From positions 1 through 15,123 of the forward strand of contig JAFRLP010000375.1 of NCBI GenBank assembly GCA_017431185.1: 15,123 bases of DNA. Reading direction: 5' to 3'. Origin of the DNA: Victivallales bacterium. Lineage in GTDB: Bacteria > Verrucomicrobiota > Lentisphaeria > Oligosphaerales > Oligosphaeraceae. The notes under the pieces were generated by a model, which saw nothing but the letters and a program-made list of their open reading frames with translations, had not been told where the DNA came from and did not search any database. A program made the position numbers and the translations under genes. Of the stretch, positions 7,342-13,783 are shown piece by piece (position 1 is the stretch's first letter; every line of letters starts with the position of its first letter).

Positions 7342-8646
7342 TTAGCGCGGAGTGATGGCAAGAAGCGTGTCTGTGATGGCCCAGGCGCGCTCCACGGGCA
7401 TGGAACGACGCTCAAAGCCTGGCCCCCAACTGTCCGTGTAGATGACTTCATCGGTTTTTCGGTTGTATCCGTTGATGATGCGGGCATGGAAGGAGGTCTG
7501 GGACACCACGTCCTTTTCGTCCAGCATCAAAACCGACCAGAAAAGGGGGTAGCCCCGGTCAATGCTCTCCTGAACCTTCACAAAGAACTTCTTCGGGCCA
7601 GGCCGCTGCCGCTCCCGCAACTGAATCAGGGGACGCATTTTCAGGGGACGCAGAAACTCGGAAACGTTGATGGAGCCAAGGACCTGACGAACCTCCAGCG
7701 TCACCGCCTTGTTCTTGACGGCAAAGCGGTTGTACTCCTTGGCAAAGTCCCGCAGACCAGCCACGGTGCGGAAATTCTCGTTGTCGTAGAGGCGCTTTGT
7801 CCGTATGCGGAGTTTATTCGAGTTCTTCTCCAGCGCGCTGATGGCTGCGTTCAGATTGGTGCCGTAAAAGGGGTCGGAGTCGGCGAGCTGGGCAATGATG
7901 TGCTGGTCAATGGAGGAGTTGTAGTAGCGCATGAAACGCTCGACCACGGCGTCCACGCAGTACCCTTTCCGCCCCTGGTTGACCATAGGGACATTGAGCC
8001 AGCGCGCGCCATCCACCTCTTTCTGAACGCGGCTGGCCAGGGATGCGGTGTTGACCTCGGCGCGGATGTCCTGGGAAAGGGACTGGATGTCGCCATGCCT
8101 GGCAAACTGGATGCCGATGAACTCCGTCTCGTTTTTGGAGGCGGCCCAGCGCAACGCCGCATCGTATCCGGCCGTCCGCCAGAGCAGTTGCTGGATTCGG
8201 TTGTTTTGCAGCGACTTGTTGCTTTTCTGCGGCTGCCGGTCGCCAGTCAGTCTGGTCAAAGTCTCCGTCAGCGACTTGACTGCCGAATCGAACTGCCGAC
8301 GAGGCCAGAGACCGCAGTCGCCCCGGTTGTAGATGGACACGTCAATGGCGCTCAGGCGCCGTTTGTCCGCAAACTGAAACACCGCTTCGGTGATTAGGCA
8401 TTCCCCAAAGAGGAACATCTCGTCCGAAAACTCCCTGGAATAGCGGATTTGCGTGTGGTCTTTGGTGTTCCAGGTGAGTTTTTCCAGTTTGAGCGCGCGG
8501 AGCAAGGCCTTCTGGTCTGTCTGGAACAGGGCCCTTCCGCGGCGATGCACCACGGCGTCCAACGCGCTTTGGGCAGTGACCAGCCCCCCCGCAAAAAGCA
8601 GGGCGATGAAAAGCAGGATGCTCAAATGTCGGCTGTTAGTGCGCAA
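7342..8646 (-). CDS. Secreted C39/papain-like cysteine peptidase-type protein, TTG start
   Basis: The product has 434 residues from TTG 8646. It begins with a signal peptide (hydrophobic stretch SILLFIALLFAGGLV, likely cut after TAQ). The N-terminal half (to about residue 205) is mixed and unassigned. The C-terminal half has the peptidase layout: NQGRKGYCVDA with oxyanion Gln224 and nucleophile Cys230, HARIINGY with His387, and YTDSWG with Asp405. This resembles C39-like domains that cut or sense extracellular peptides; the substrate is unknown. The frame stays open up to a TTG at 8727, but that extension crosses the rpsD terminator. No ATG precedes the signal peptide, so TTG 8646 is chosen, with only a weak GGGAAA upstream. 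There is no own promoter in the 20 bp after the terminator, so expression may depend on readthrough. Family call moderately firm, activity inferred. Confidence 0.78.
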   Translation of the reverse strand: MRTNSRHLSILLFIALLFAGGLVTAQSALDAVVHRRGRALFQTDQKALLRALKLEKLTWNTKDHTQIRYSREFSDEMFLFGECLITEAVFQFADKRRLSAIDVSIYNRGDCGLWPRRQFDSAVKSLTETLTRLTGDRQPQKSNKSLQNNRIQQLLWRTAGYDAALRWAASKNETEFIGIQFARHGDIQSLSQDIRAEVNTASLASRVQKEVDGARWLNVPMVNQGRKGYCVDAVVERFMRYYNSSIDQHIIAQLADSDPFYGTNLNAAISALEKNSNKLRIRTKRLYDNENFRTVAGLRDFAKEYNRFAVKNKAVTLEVRQVLGSINVSEFLRPLKMRPLIQLRERQRPGPKKFFVKVQESIDRGYPLFWSVLMLDEKDVVSQTSFHARIINGYNRKTDEVIYTDSWGPGFERRSMPVERAWAITDTLLAITPR

Positions 8647-8665
8647 GGGTGTTTCCCGGCAAGAA

Positions 8666-8709
8666 GAAAATGGCCGGCGAGTCCAAGCAGAGACCCGTCG
8701 GCCATTTTC
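8666..8709 (-). terminator. Intrinsic terminator of rpsD
   Basis: The arms GAAAATGGCCG and CGGCCATTTTC (8709-8699 and 8676-8666 on the minus strand) pair perfectly over 11 bp. The stem continues inward with CGGGTC/GACTCG after one mismatch, leaving an 8-nt loop. The minus strand then continues TTTTCTTCTT. It begins 27 bp after the rpsD stop. The AAAA/TTTT pairing at the base could let it act in both directions. Confidence 0.85.
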
Positions 8710-8735
8710 CAGATTAGGGGTTGACAAATCCCGGA

Positions 8736-9404
8736 TTACCGAGCGTAGAACTCGACGACCTTGGTGACATCGACATTGTTCTGGATTTCCTCAGGCTGCG
8801 GGGCATGCAGAACAGTGACCTTGAGTTCGCCTTTTTCACGGCCCAGATAGGTGGGCAGAATCGCGTCGCTGCCTTTGGCGATGCTGGCGATGATGGGGGA
8901 TTTGCTCTCGTTGATGGAGACCACTTGACCAGGCTTCAGACGATAGCTGGCGCGGTCAACGATTTTGCCATCCACGAGGATATGGCGATGGGAGATGATC
9001 TGGCGGGCGGCAAAGATGGTGGGGGCCAGGCCAGAGCGATAGACGACGGTCATGAGACGCATCTCCAGGGCGGCGTTGAGGAGGTCGCCCGTGATGCCTT
9101 CGCTCTTGTTGGCGTCCTCATAGATGAAGCGGAGCTGTTTCTCGCTCACATCGTAGAAGGTGCGCAGCTTCTGCTTTTCGAGCAGCAGTTCGCCGTAGGT
9201 GGAGAGTTTGCCGCGGCGCTTGGTCGGACCATGCTGACCGGCGGGATAGGTGCGGTCCTTGGTCTGGACGTCGTTGCCGTTGCGGTCCTTGATGGTGCGG
9301 CTGTTGGTCGGGCAATTGGGCTTGCCCCACAGGCAATAGCCAACTCGACGGCACAGTGTGTGCTTCGGTCCCTTCACGCTGCATTTCTTCTTTGCGTCTG
9401 CCAT
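8736..9404 (-). CDS. rpsD: 30S ribosomal protein S4
   Basis: The protein has 222 residues, slightly longer than the usual 200-210. S4 is a primary 16S rRNA binder that nucleates assembly of the 30S body. The sequence shows YPAGQHG (53-59), RRGKLSTYGELLLEKQKLR (63-81), the S4 RNA-binding domain (about 114-168, with RQIISHRHILVDGK) and the C-terminal VVEFYAR ending. The N-terminus carries Cys8, His15, Cys18, Cys24 and Cys31. KGPKHTLCRR replaces the usual GPKCRLCRR, so a zinc knuckle with one His ligand is possible. ATG 9404 has the ribosome site AAAGGAAG with a good gap. The gene stands alone, not with S13/S11/RpoA, with its own promoter and terminator. S4 often represses its own mRNA, and the leader here could serve that. 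Confidence 0.97.
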   Translation of the reverse strand: MADAKKKCSVKGPKHTLCRRVGYCLWGKPNCPTNSRTIKDRNGNDVQTKDRTYPAGQHGPTKRRGKLSTYGELLLEKQKLRTFYDVSEKQLRFIYEDANKSEGITGDLLNAALEMRLMTVVYRSGLAPTIFAARQIISHRHILVDGKIVDRASYRLKPGQVVSINESKSPIIASIAKGSDAILPTYLGREKGELKVTVLHAPQPEEIQNNVDVTKVVEFYAR

Positions 9405-9541
9405 TTCAACTTCCTTTTGATGCTGGCGTTCATCGCGGATTTACTGTCGCCCGCCTGGTGTCGTGAGCCGTCCTCCCTGGTGAGGAACGACTTCCCATGC
9501 GAAAAACACGGGAGCGGGCTGTCCGCTGACAAAAACCCTGT
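9405..9541 (-). promoter_or_regulatory. Structured 5' leader of rpsD, candidate autoregulatory region
   Basis: Roughly 130 nt separate the TATATT box from the rpsD ATG. Two local hairpins are visible on the minus strand near the 5' end: TGTC/GACA at 9531-9520 and CCCGTG/CATGGG at 9512-9494 with a U-rich loop. No other gene fits here. S4 represses translation through leader structures in other bacteria, so a similar role is plausible but not shown. I could not match it to a described S4 leader class. Confidence 0.3.
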
Positions 9542-9570
9542 AATATACACCTTCAAAACCCGTTGTGCAA
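9542..9570 (-). promoter_or_regulatory. Predicted promoter of rpsD (TTGCAC-N17-TATATT)
   Basis: On the minus strand TTGCAC (9570-9565) is followed after 17 bp by TATATT (9547-9542). The -10 matches the hexamer before rnpB and the Hsp70-like operon. The position makes a leader of about 130 nt before rpsD. Confidence 0.5.
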
Positions 9571-9641
9571 ACGACTGGCACGCAATTCGGAGCGTTTATT
9601 TTGTAATGCCTGAACGTCTGATACTGGCCAGAAGCCGTATT

Positions 9642-9660
9642 GGCCGCGCGTGGCGCGGCC
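9642..9660. repeat. Perfect GC-rich hairpin GGCCGCGC-gtg-GCGCGGCC
   Basis: An 8-bp perfect inverted repeat with a 3-nt loop, just outside the 40-bp tandem repeats. Only 9 bp separate it from the repeat array. It has no T-tract on either side, so it is not a standard terminator. It probably belongs to the same repeat element. Confidence 0.6.
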
Positions 9661-9670
9661 TGCCAGACCG

Positions 9671-9750
9671 GACCATGAAACCAGGCACGAGTGGCAGGTT
9701 TGGCAGACCGAACCATGAAACCAGGCACGAGCGGCAGGTTTGGCAGACCG
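9671..9750. repeat. Two tandem copies of a 40-bp repeat
   Basis: Bases 9671-9710 and 9711-9750 match at 38 of 40 positions (differences at unit positions 1 and 22). The unit begins RACCATGAAACCAGGCACGA and ends GGTTTGGCAGACCG. A degenerate copy of the unit's end (TGCCAGACCG) lies at 9661-9670. The array is in the era-rpsD intergenic space. Lack of spacers rules out a CRISPR array; a species-specific intergenic repeat is likely. Confidence 0.8.
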
Positions 9751-9766
9751 CGCTCTGCGCGGTCTG
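9744..9766. repeat. Perfect hairpin CAGACCGCG-ctctg-CGCGGTCTG after era
   Basis: A 9-bp perfect stem with a 5-nt loop. Its left arm is the end of the second 40-bp repeat extended by two bases. It starts 22 bp after the era stop in the direction of transcription and may help end the ptsP-era transcript, but there is no T-run. Confidence 0.55.
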
Positions 9767-9788
9767 TACCAGTCGGAGGGGAATTGCC

Positions 9789-10721
9789 TTACCTTGTCGC
9801 CACTCCCAAGCCCATTTCGGCGAGGAATCGCTTGTTGTTGCGCCAGTCGGGGCGGATTTTGATGAACATGCTCAGCTCCACCCTGCGTCCCACGAATTCG
9901 GCAATGCGTTTGGCCGCCGTGACGCGGATATTTCGGATGCGCTCCCCCCCCTTGCCCAAGACGATGCCGCGGTGTCCTTCGCGCTCCAGGTTAAGCGTCG
10001 CGCCGATGAAGATGCGGTCTTCGTGCTCCTCCCAGCGGTCAATGGCCACCGCGACGCAGTGAGGCACCTCCTGGCGCAGCTGCTCCAGCATGACCTCGCG
10101 GATCAGCTCCGCGGCGATGTCCCGCTCATACACATCAGTCAAATCATCCTCGTCATAGACAAACGGGCCTTCCGGCAGCAGCCTCCGCAGATGCTCCAGC
10201 AGCGGCAGGGAACGCTCCCGCTCAATGGCCGCAATCTTCAGGACAGGCGCCTTGGGGAATGCCAGCTGATAGTACGCCTGGCACTCCTCGAGCTGCTCCG
10301 GCGTGGCGATGTCCACCTTGTTCACGGCAATGATGACGGGCTTGCGCGCCGCATTCACCCTTTCGACGGCCAGCGCGTCCTCCGACCCGGGCTTGCGTGT
10401 CGGGTCGGCCAGGCAGACCACCACGTCCGCGTCCGACAGCACTCTGGCAATCGAGCGGTTCATCGCGTCATCGATGGCTATGCGCGCCTGGTGAATGCCT
10501 GGCGTGTCCAGGAACAGAATCTGCGATTCGGCGTCGGTCAGAATGCCCAGCAGATGCTTGCGGGTGGTCTGCGGTTTGTTGGACACCGCCGCCAGGTGCG
10601 TTCCCAGCAGTGTGTTCAGCAAGGTCGATTTGCCTGTGTTGGGACGGCCCACCAGGGCCACATGACCCGTTTTGCCAATTCTGGGCGCCGGCGTCGAGAG
10701 GATTTTCTGTAGGTCTTCCAT
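9789..10721 (-). CDS. era: GTPase Era, ribosome assembly factor
   Basis: The protein has 310 residues, normal for Era. G1 is GRPNTGKST (25-33), the switch I region contains QTTRKH (51-56), G3 is DTPG (72-75), G4 is NKVD (134-137), and the G5 position has AAIERE where SALKGE is usual. The C-terminal KH domain includes EREGHRGIVLGKGGERIR (247-264) and ends with IKIRPDWRNN. Era binds the 3' end of 16S rRNA near the anti-Shine-Dalgarno and helps mature the small subunit. It follows ptsP by 30 bp and is probably in the same transcript. The ribosome site before ATG 10721 is weak (AGGA about 15 nt upstream). Identity is certain; the operon link is inferred from spacing. Confidence 0.97.
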   Translation of the reverse strand: MEDLQKILSTPAPRIGKTGHVALVGRPNTGKSTLLNTLLGTHLAAVSNKPQTTRKHLLGILTDAESQILFLDTPGIHQARIAIDDAMNRSIARVLSDADVVVCLADPTRKPGSEDALAVERVNAARKPVIIAVNKVDIATPEQLEECQAYYQLAFPKAPVLKIAAIERERSLPLLEHLRRLLPEGPFVYDEDDLTDVYERDIAAELIREVMLEQLRQEVPHCVAVAIDRWEEHEDRIFIGATLNLEREGHRGIVLGKGGERIRNIRVTAAKRIAEFVGRRVELSMFIKIRPDWRNNKRFLAEMGLGVATR

Positions 10722-10751
10722 GCTCTGTTGTGGTGTCCTGCGGCTTGGGAA

Positions 10752-13127
10752 CTACGGCGTGGCTTTGGCGGTGTTCTCGGTCTCGCCCGCAGGGGCGGGG
10801 ACTGACGCCTGAGCCGCCAGCAGGCGGTTGACGTCCATTTCGGAGTCGCAGGTGCGCAGCGCCTTGTCCAGCAGGGCGCGGCAGTCCGCCAGGTTGAGCT
10901 TGGCGGCGGCCTCGCGGATTCTTGTCACGCTGAACGGGTTCATGCTGAAGTTGCGCAATCCCGCCCCCAGAAGCAGCGGCAAGGCCCGGCTGGACCCCGC
11001 CAGTTCACCGCAGATGGAGAGGCTTTTGTCGGGATAGGACTCCAGCATTCGGCACACGTCGCGGATGAGCCGCAGCACCAGCGGATGACACTGGCGATAC
11101 CAGCGCAGGACAGCGGGATTTCCCCGGTCAACCGCGAACAGGTACTGAACCAGGTCGTTGGTTCCGATGCTCACAAAGTCAATGTAGGGCAGCATGTCGG
11201 GCAAACCATGGAAGGCGGAGGGGACCTCAAGCATCACTCCGACTTTGCAGTCATGGTCGTATGGCACTTTGCGGGAGTCCAGTTCGCTTCCCGCCGCCTT
11301 GAGGGCCTTGAGGGCCTGGTGCAAATCAAACAAGTCCGCCACCATCGGGAACATGATGTTGACCTTGCCGAAGGCGCTGGCGCGCAGAAGCGCCCGCAGA
11401 TGCGGGGTCAGAATCTCAGGGTGGGAGAGCAAAAAGCGCAGACCGCGCAAGCCCAGGGCGGGATTGTCCTCCGCCACCAGCCCGCCGAGATAGGGCAACG
11501 GCTTGTCGCCGCCCGCGTCCAGCACGCGAATGGTCACGGGGATGCCCTTCGCCGTGGTGAGCAGGCGCTTCAGCACCTGGAACTGCTCCTCCTCCGAAGG
11601 CAGGTGATTCCGTATCATGAACATGAATTCCGTGCGGTACAGCCCCACGGAGTCAAGCCCGAAGTGATGGATGGCGGGCATCTCCGAAAGCAGGGCCAGA
11701 TTTCCCGCAAAATGCACACGGGTCCCGTCCGCCAGAACGTCTGGTTCGCGCGGCGAGTCGTCCTCCTGCCATTGCAGGGTCTGCCTCTCCCTGGTGATAT
11801 GGAGGGCGCTGCCGTATTGCCGGACCATTTTCATGGAGGGGTTGATGTAGCAAAGCCCCGCATTGCCGTCCAGCAGCACGCGTGCCCCCGGGGGAACGAT
11901 GTCCTCGATGCACGAAAGCCCCACCACCATTGTCTTCTGAAGGGCCCTGGCGAGAATGGCCACATGCGAGGTCATTCCGCCCGTGTCGCAGAGTATCCCC
12001 GTCACTTTCTTGAGCGGCAGACCAACCAATTGGGAGGGCAGCAGCTCCTTGGCCACCACCACGATTCGCTTGGCCTCGGGCGCATTGCTCTCCTCGACGG
12101 CTGTTCCGCGCAGGTTGTCAGCCGCCGTTTTGATGTTCAGCAGGATGTCCTTGATGTCGTACAGCCGTTCGCGGAGATACTCGTCCTCCACTTTGCTGTA
12201 CTGGTCGGCGAAGGAGCGCAATGTCCAGGCCAGGGCGTTGGTCAGGGTGTGCCCCTCGTCCAGACGCTTGTTGATGGCCTCCTGGAGGGTCGGGTCGTCC
12301 AGCAGCATCGCGTGCATTTCGAAGATGTCGCAATCCGCCTCGGAGAGCGACTGGGCAAGTTCCCGGACAGTTCGGCGCGCAGTCTTCTTGGCGTCCTCCA
12401 AGGCGGCCTGGAAGAGGGCCTTTTCGGCTTGGATTTGCGCAGGGGAGACCCGCCCCGGCGGCGGGAGGCGACGGGTGCTGAGCAATTCGTCCGCACACGA
12501 TATGCGCACCGCCCTGCCGCAGACGACTCCGCCGGTCACGGAGCGTCCGCGAAGCGGATGGTCTTCGGGAGGCAGGGCGTCTTTGGAGGAGGAGGCCTGG
12601 AAGGCAAAGGCGGGCTTGGCGGAACTGCTGCGGCGCACCAGCATCGCGTTCACGATGAACACGGCCAGGGGAGGCGCGATTTCGTCCAGCATCTCCAGCA
12701 CGGACTCGCTGAACTTTCGCCGCAGTTCGCGCATCAAAAGGAGCGCGCCGATGGCGGAGCCTCCGACCACCAGCGGCAGTCCAAGCGCCCCGTGGTAATC
12801 AGCCTTGAGCGGCGGCAGCCCCTCCCCGCTGTCCTGGCGATTGGCGCGGTCGTCGATGTTGATGACGTGCAGCGCCCGCACGGACAGTCCCGCAATGCCC
12901 CGGTCAATGCCGAAATTCAATGAGGAGACATTCTTCTCCACCAGATTATGCGAGGCGACCAGCGACAGGCTTTCCGTAGCGCGATTATACGCAAACAATG
13001 CGCAGGCCTCTGCCCCTGCATAGTGGGCAATCAGCTCGGTGACCTGCGCCAGTCCTTTCCAAGGGTCGCTTGTCCGTGCGATGACCTCGCTGATCCCGTG
13101 TACGACTTGGTATTTGTTAGCCCGCAT
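10752..13127 (-). CDS. ptsP: Phosphoenolpyruvate-protein phosphotransferase with N-terminal GAF domain (enzyme I-Ntr)
   Basis: The protein has 791 residues. A GAF sensor domain occupies about 10-165, then come the HPr-interacting/linker region, the phosphohistidine swivel with GGMTSHVAILARAL (active His388), and the PEP-binding barrel. The barrel has GLYRTEFMF, VLDAGGDKPLPY, NPALGLRGLR, EVPSA, SIGTNDLVQYLFAVDR and the catalytic Cys706 in SICGELAG. The enzyme takes phosphate from PEP and passes it to an HPr/NPr-type carrier. The GAF domain marks the PtsP regulatory branch, where glutamine is sensed in the proteobacterial enzymes. No NPr, HPr or EIIA gene is in the window. All catalytic residues appear intact. 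The gene begins about 110 bp after rnpB with no obvious own promoter, so it may be reached by readthrough. No good Shine-Dalgarno sequence before ATG 13127. Confidence 0.95.
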   Translation of the reverse strand: MRANKYQVVHGISEVIARTSDPWKGLAQVTELIAHYAGAEACALFAYNRATESLSLVASHNLVEKNVSSLNFGIDRGIAGLSVRALHVINIDDRANRQDSGEGLPPLKADYHGALGLPLVVGGSAIGALLLMRELRRKFSESVLEMLDEIAPPLAVFIVNAMLVRRSSSAKPAFAFQASSSKDALPPEDHPLRGRSVTGGVVCGRAVRISCADELLSTRRLPPPGRVSPAQIQAEKALFQAALEDAKKTARRTVRELAQSLSEADCDIFEMHAMLLDDPTLQEAINKRLDEGHTLTNALAWTLRSFADQYSKVEDEYLRERLYDIKDILLNIKTAADNLRGTAVEESNAPEAKRIVVVAKELLPSQLVGLPLKKVTGILCDTGGMTSHVAILARALQKTMVVGLSCIEDIVPPGARVLLDGNAGLCYINPSMKMVRQYGSALHITRERQTLQWQEDDSPREPDVLADGTRVHFAGNLALLSEMPAIHHFGLDSVGLYRTEFMFMIRNHLPSEEEQFQVLKRLLTTAKGIPVTIRVLDAGGDKPLPYLGGLVAEDNPALGLRGLRFLLSHPEILTPHLRALLRASAFGKVNIMFPMVADLFDLHQALKALKAAGSELDSRKVPYDHDCKVGVMLEVPSAFHGLPDMLPYIDFVSIGTNDLVQYLFAVDRGNPAVLRWYRQCHPLVLRLIRDVCRMLESYPDKSLSICGELAGSSRALPLLLGAGLRNFSMNPFSVTRIREAAAKLNLADCRALLDKALRTCDSEMDVNRLLAAQASVPAPAGETENTAKATP

Positions 13128-13181
13128 TATGATGTCTGACAGACGGTTGCCTCACGGCGCCCGTCCGCCTCTCCTGCGAAT

Positions 13182-13200
13182 CCGAAGGACATGCCTTCGG
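13182..13200. repeat. Small perfect hairpin between rnpB and ptsP
   Basis: CCGAAGG-acatg-CCTTCGG is a 7-bp stem with a 5-nt loop, 36 bp after the inferred rnpB 3' end and about 55 bp before ptsP. There is no T-tract, so it is at best a weak terminator, a processing signal or part of the ptsP leader. The rest of the 108-bp gap shows nothing I recognise. Confidence 0.4.
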
Positions 13201-13235
13201 GGTGTTGCCTTGCAAATCTGTTTCTGAATGGAAAA

Positions 13236-13597
13236 GGCAGCAGACGAATGTAAGCCGGATTCTGTGCGGCCGCCGAAGCGGCCCGACGACCATTCATCTA
13301 AGCAGCCGAAACCCGGGACTTGCGCGCCTTGCGGCGCAACGGCACGGGCCGCGCCTCCGCCCCCTATTTGGCCTTGCACCGGAAGGGGTTTGCCTTGCGT
13401 CGGGACTCTCGCCCCGGCACGGTGGGCTCTTGCCCCACCTTTTCACCCTGGCCCCCGAAGGGGTGGTCTGATTTCTGTGGCACTTTCCTTCCCGCAGGTT
13501 TGACCTGCGGTACCCGGCCTTTCAACCGGGCTTCCCGCCCTGTGGTGTCCGGACTTTCCTCTCCGTTGCCGGAGCAGCCGTCCTTCGTCTGTTGCAT
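13236..13597 (-). ncRNA. rnpB: RNase P RNA, bacterial class A
   Basis: This is the catalytic RNA that matures tRNA 5' ends. On the minus strand the conserved blocks occur in the right order: GAGGAAAGTCCGG (5' core), GTGCCACAGAAA, GGTGAAAAGGTGGGGCAAGAG, GTGCAAGGCCAAATAGGGG, TTAGATGAATGG and ACAGAATCCGGCTTA (3' core). The ends pair as helix P1: CAACAGACGAA (from 13594) with TTCGTCTGCTG (to 13238), with one A.C mismatch. The match to the E. coli M1 layout, including the CAAGGCCAAATAGGGG block, indicates class A. The ends are estimated from P1; the 5' end sits 6-8 nt after the -10 box. TTTT follows immediately after the 3' end. Confidence 0.97.
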
Positions 13598-13602
13598 CTG
13601 AT

Positions 13603-13630
13603 AATATAATACGGAAATGGATAATTTCCA
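13603..13630 (-). promoter_or_regulatory. Predicted promoter of rnpB (TGGAAA-N16-TATATT) with overlapping palindrome
   Basis: TGGAAA (13630-13625) and TATATT (13608-13603) are separated by 16 bp, identical to the Hsp70-like operon promoter. The expected start falls at the predicted 5' end of rnpB, which supports the call. The palindrome GGAAAT-tatcc-ATTTCC (13629-13613) overlaps the -35 and spacer and could be an operator, or chance. Confidence 0.65.
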
Positions 13631-13683
13631 CTCGCCTACTATGAAAGGACACCGGCAGCGTCTCGCCGCCCATGGGTACTCTC

Positions 13684-13764
13684 AACTCCCGAACTCCAGA
13701 ACTCCCAGCGGCGAAAGCAACAGTGAATTGCCTTCGCCGCGTGGAGTTTCGGAGGCTTGGAGTT
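13684..13764. repeat. Large imperfect inverted repeat with internal octamer repeats (prs-rnpB spacer)
   Basis: Two 35-nt arms (13684-13718 and 13730-13764) around an 11-nt loop pair at 26 of 35 positions. Each arm is built of three 8-nt units of the form AACTCCNN (one unit degenerate) ending in GCGGCGAA. No coding sense and no T-tract. It lies 20 bp after the prs stop in the direction of transcription and could be a mobile palindromic repeat or a transcript-stabilising structure. The bases between it and the rnpB promoter (13631-13683) show nothing I recognise. Confidence 0.65.
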
Positions 13765-13765
13765 C

Positions 13766-13781
13766 GCGGCGGGGACGCCGC
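13766..13781. repeat. GC-rich hairpin directly after prs stop
   Basis: GCGGCG-ggga-CGCCGC forms a 6-bp perfect stem with a 4-nt loop, starting within 3 bp of the prs stop codon. No T-run follows, so it is not a standard intrinsic terminator; it may stabilise or pause the transcript end together with the adjacent inverted repeat. Confidence 0.45.
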
Positions 13782-13783
13782 CG

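Noticed and set aside
8721..8726. TTGACA on the plus strand as a -35 box
   Set aside because: No plus-strand gene or -10 follows; the site lies between rpsD and its terminator, so it is probably chance.
8647..8727. N-terminal extension of the peptidase-like protein to TTG 8727
   Set aside because: It would place the rpsD terminator inside the coding region and put 27 residues before the signal peptide.
9441..9728. Minus-strand small open frame covering the 40-bp repeats and rpsD leader
   Set aside because: It crosses the rpsD promoter and repeats, has no ribosome site and a composition unlike a protein; the region is better explained as non-coding.
9671..9750. Possible CRISPR array
   Set aside because: The two units abut with no spacers and there are no cas genes nearby.
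8721..10712. Very long plus-strand open frame (663 codons) opposite rpsD and era
   Set aside because: It runs antisense across two certain genes, a promoter, repeats and the region upstream of a terminator, and its product has no recognisable domain. High-GC codon bias on the minus strand explains it.
11085..12923. 612-codon plus-strand open frame opposite ptsP
   Set aside because: It mirrors ptsP, is rich in His/Gln/Gly/Arg as expected for an antisense reading, and shows no domain.
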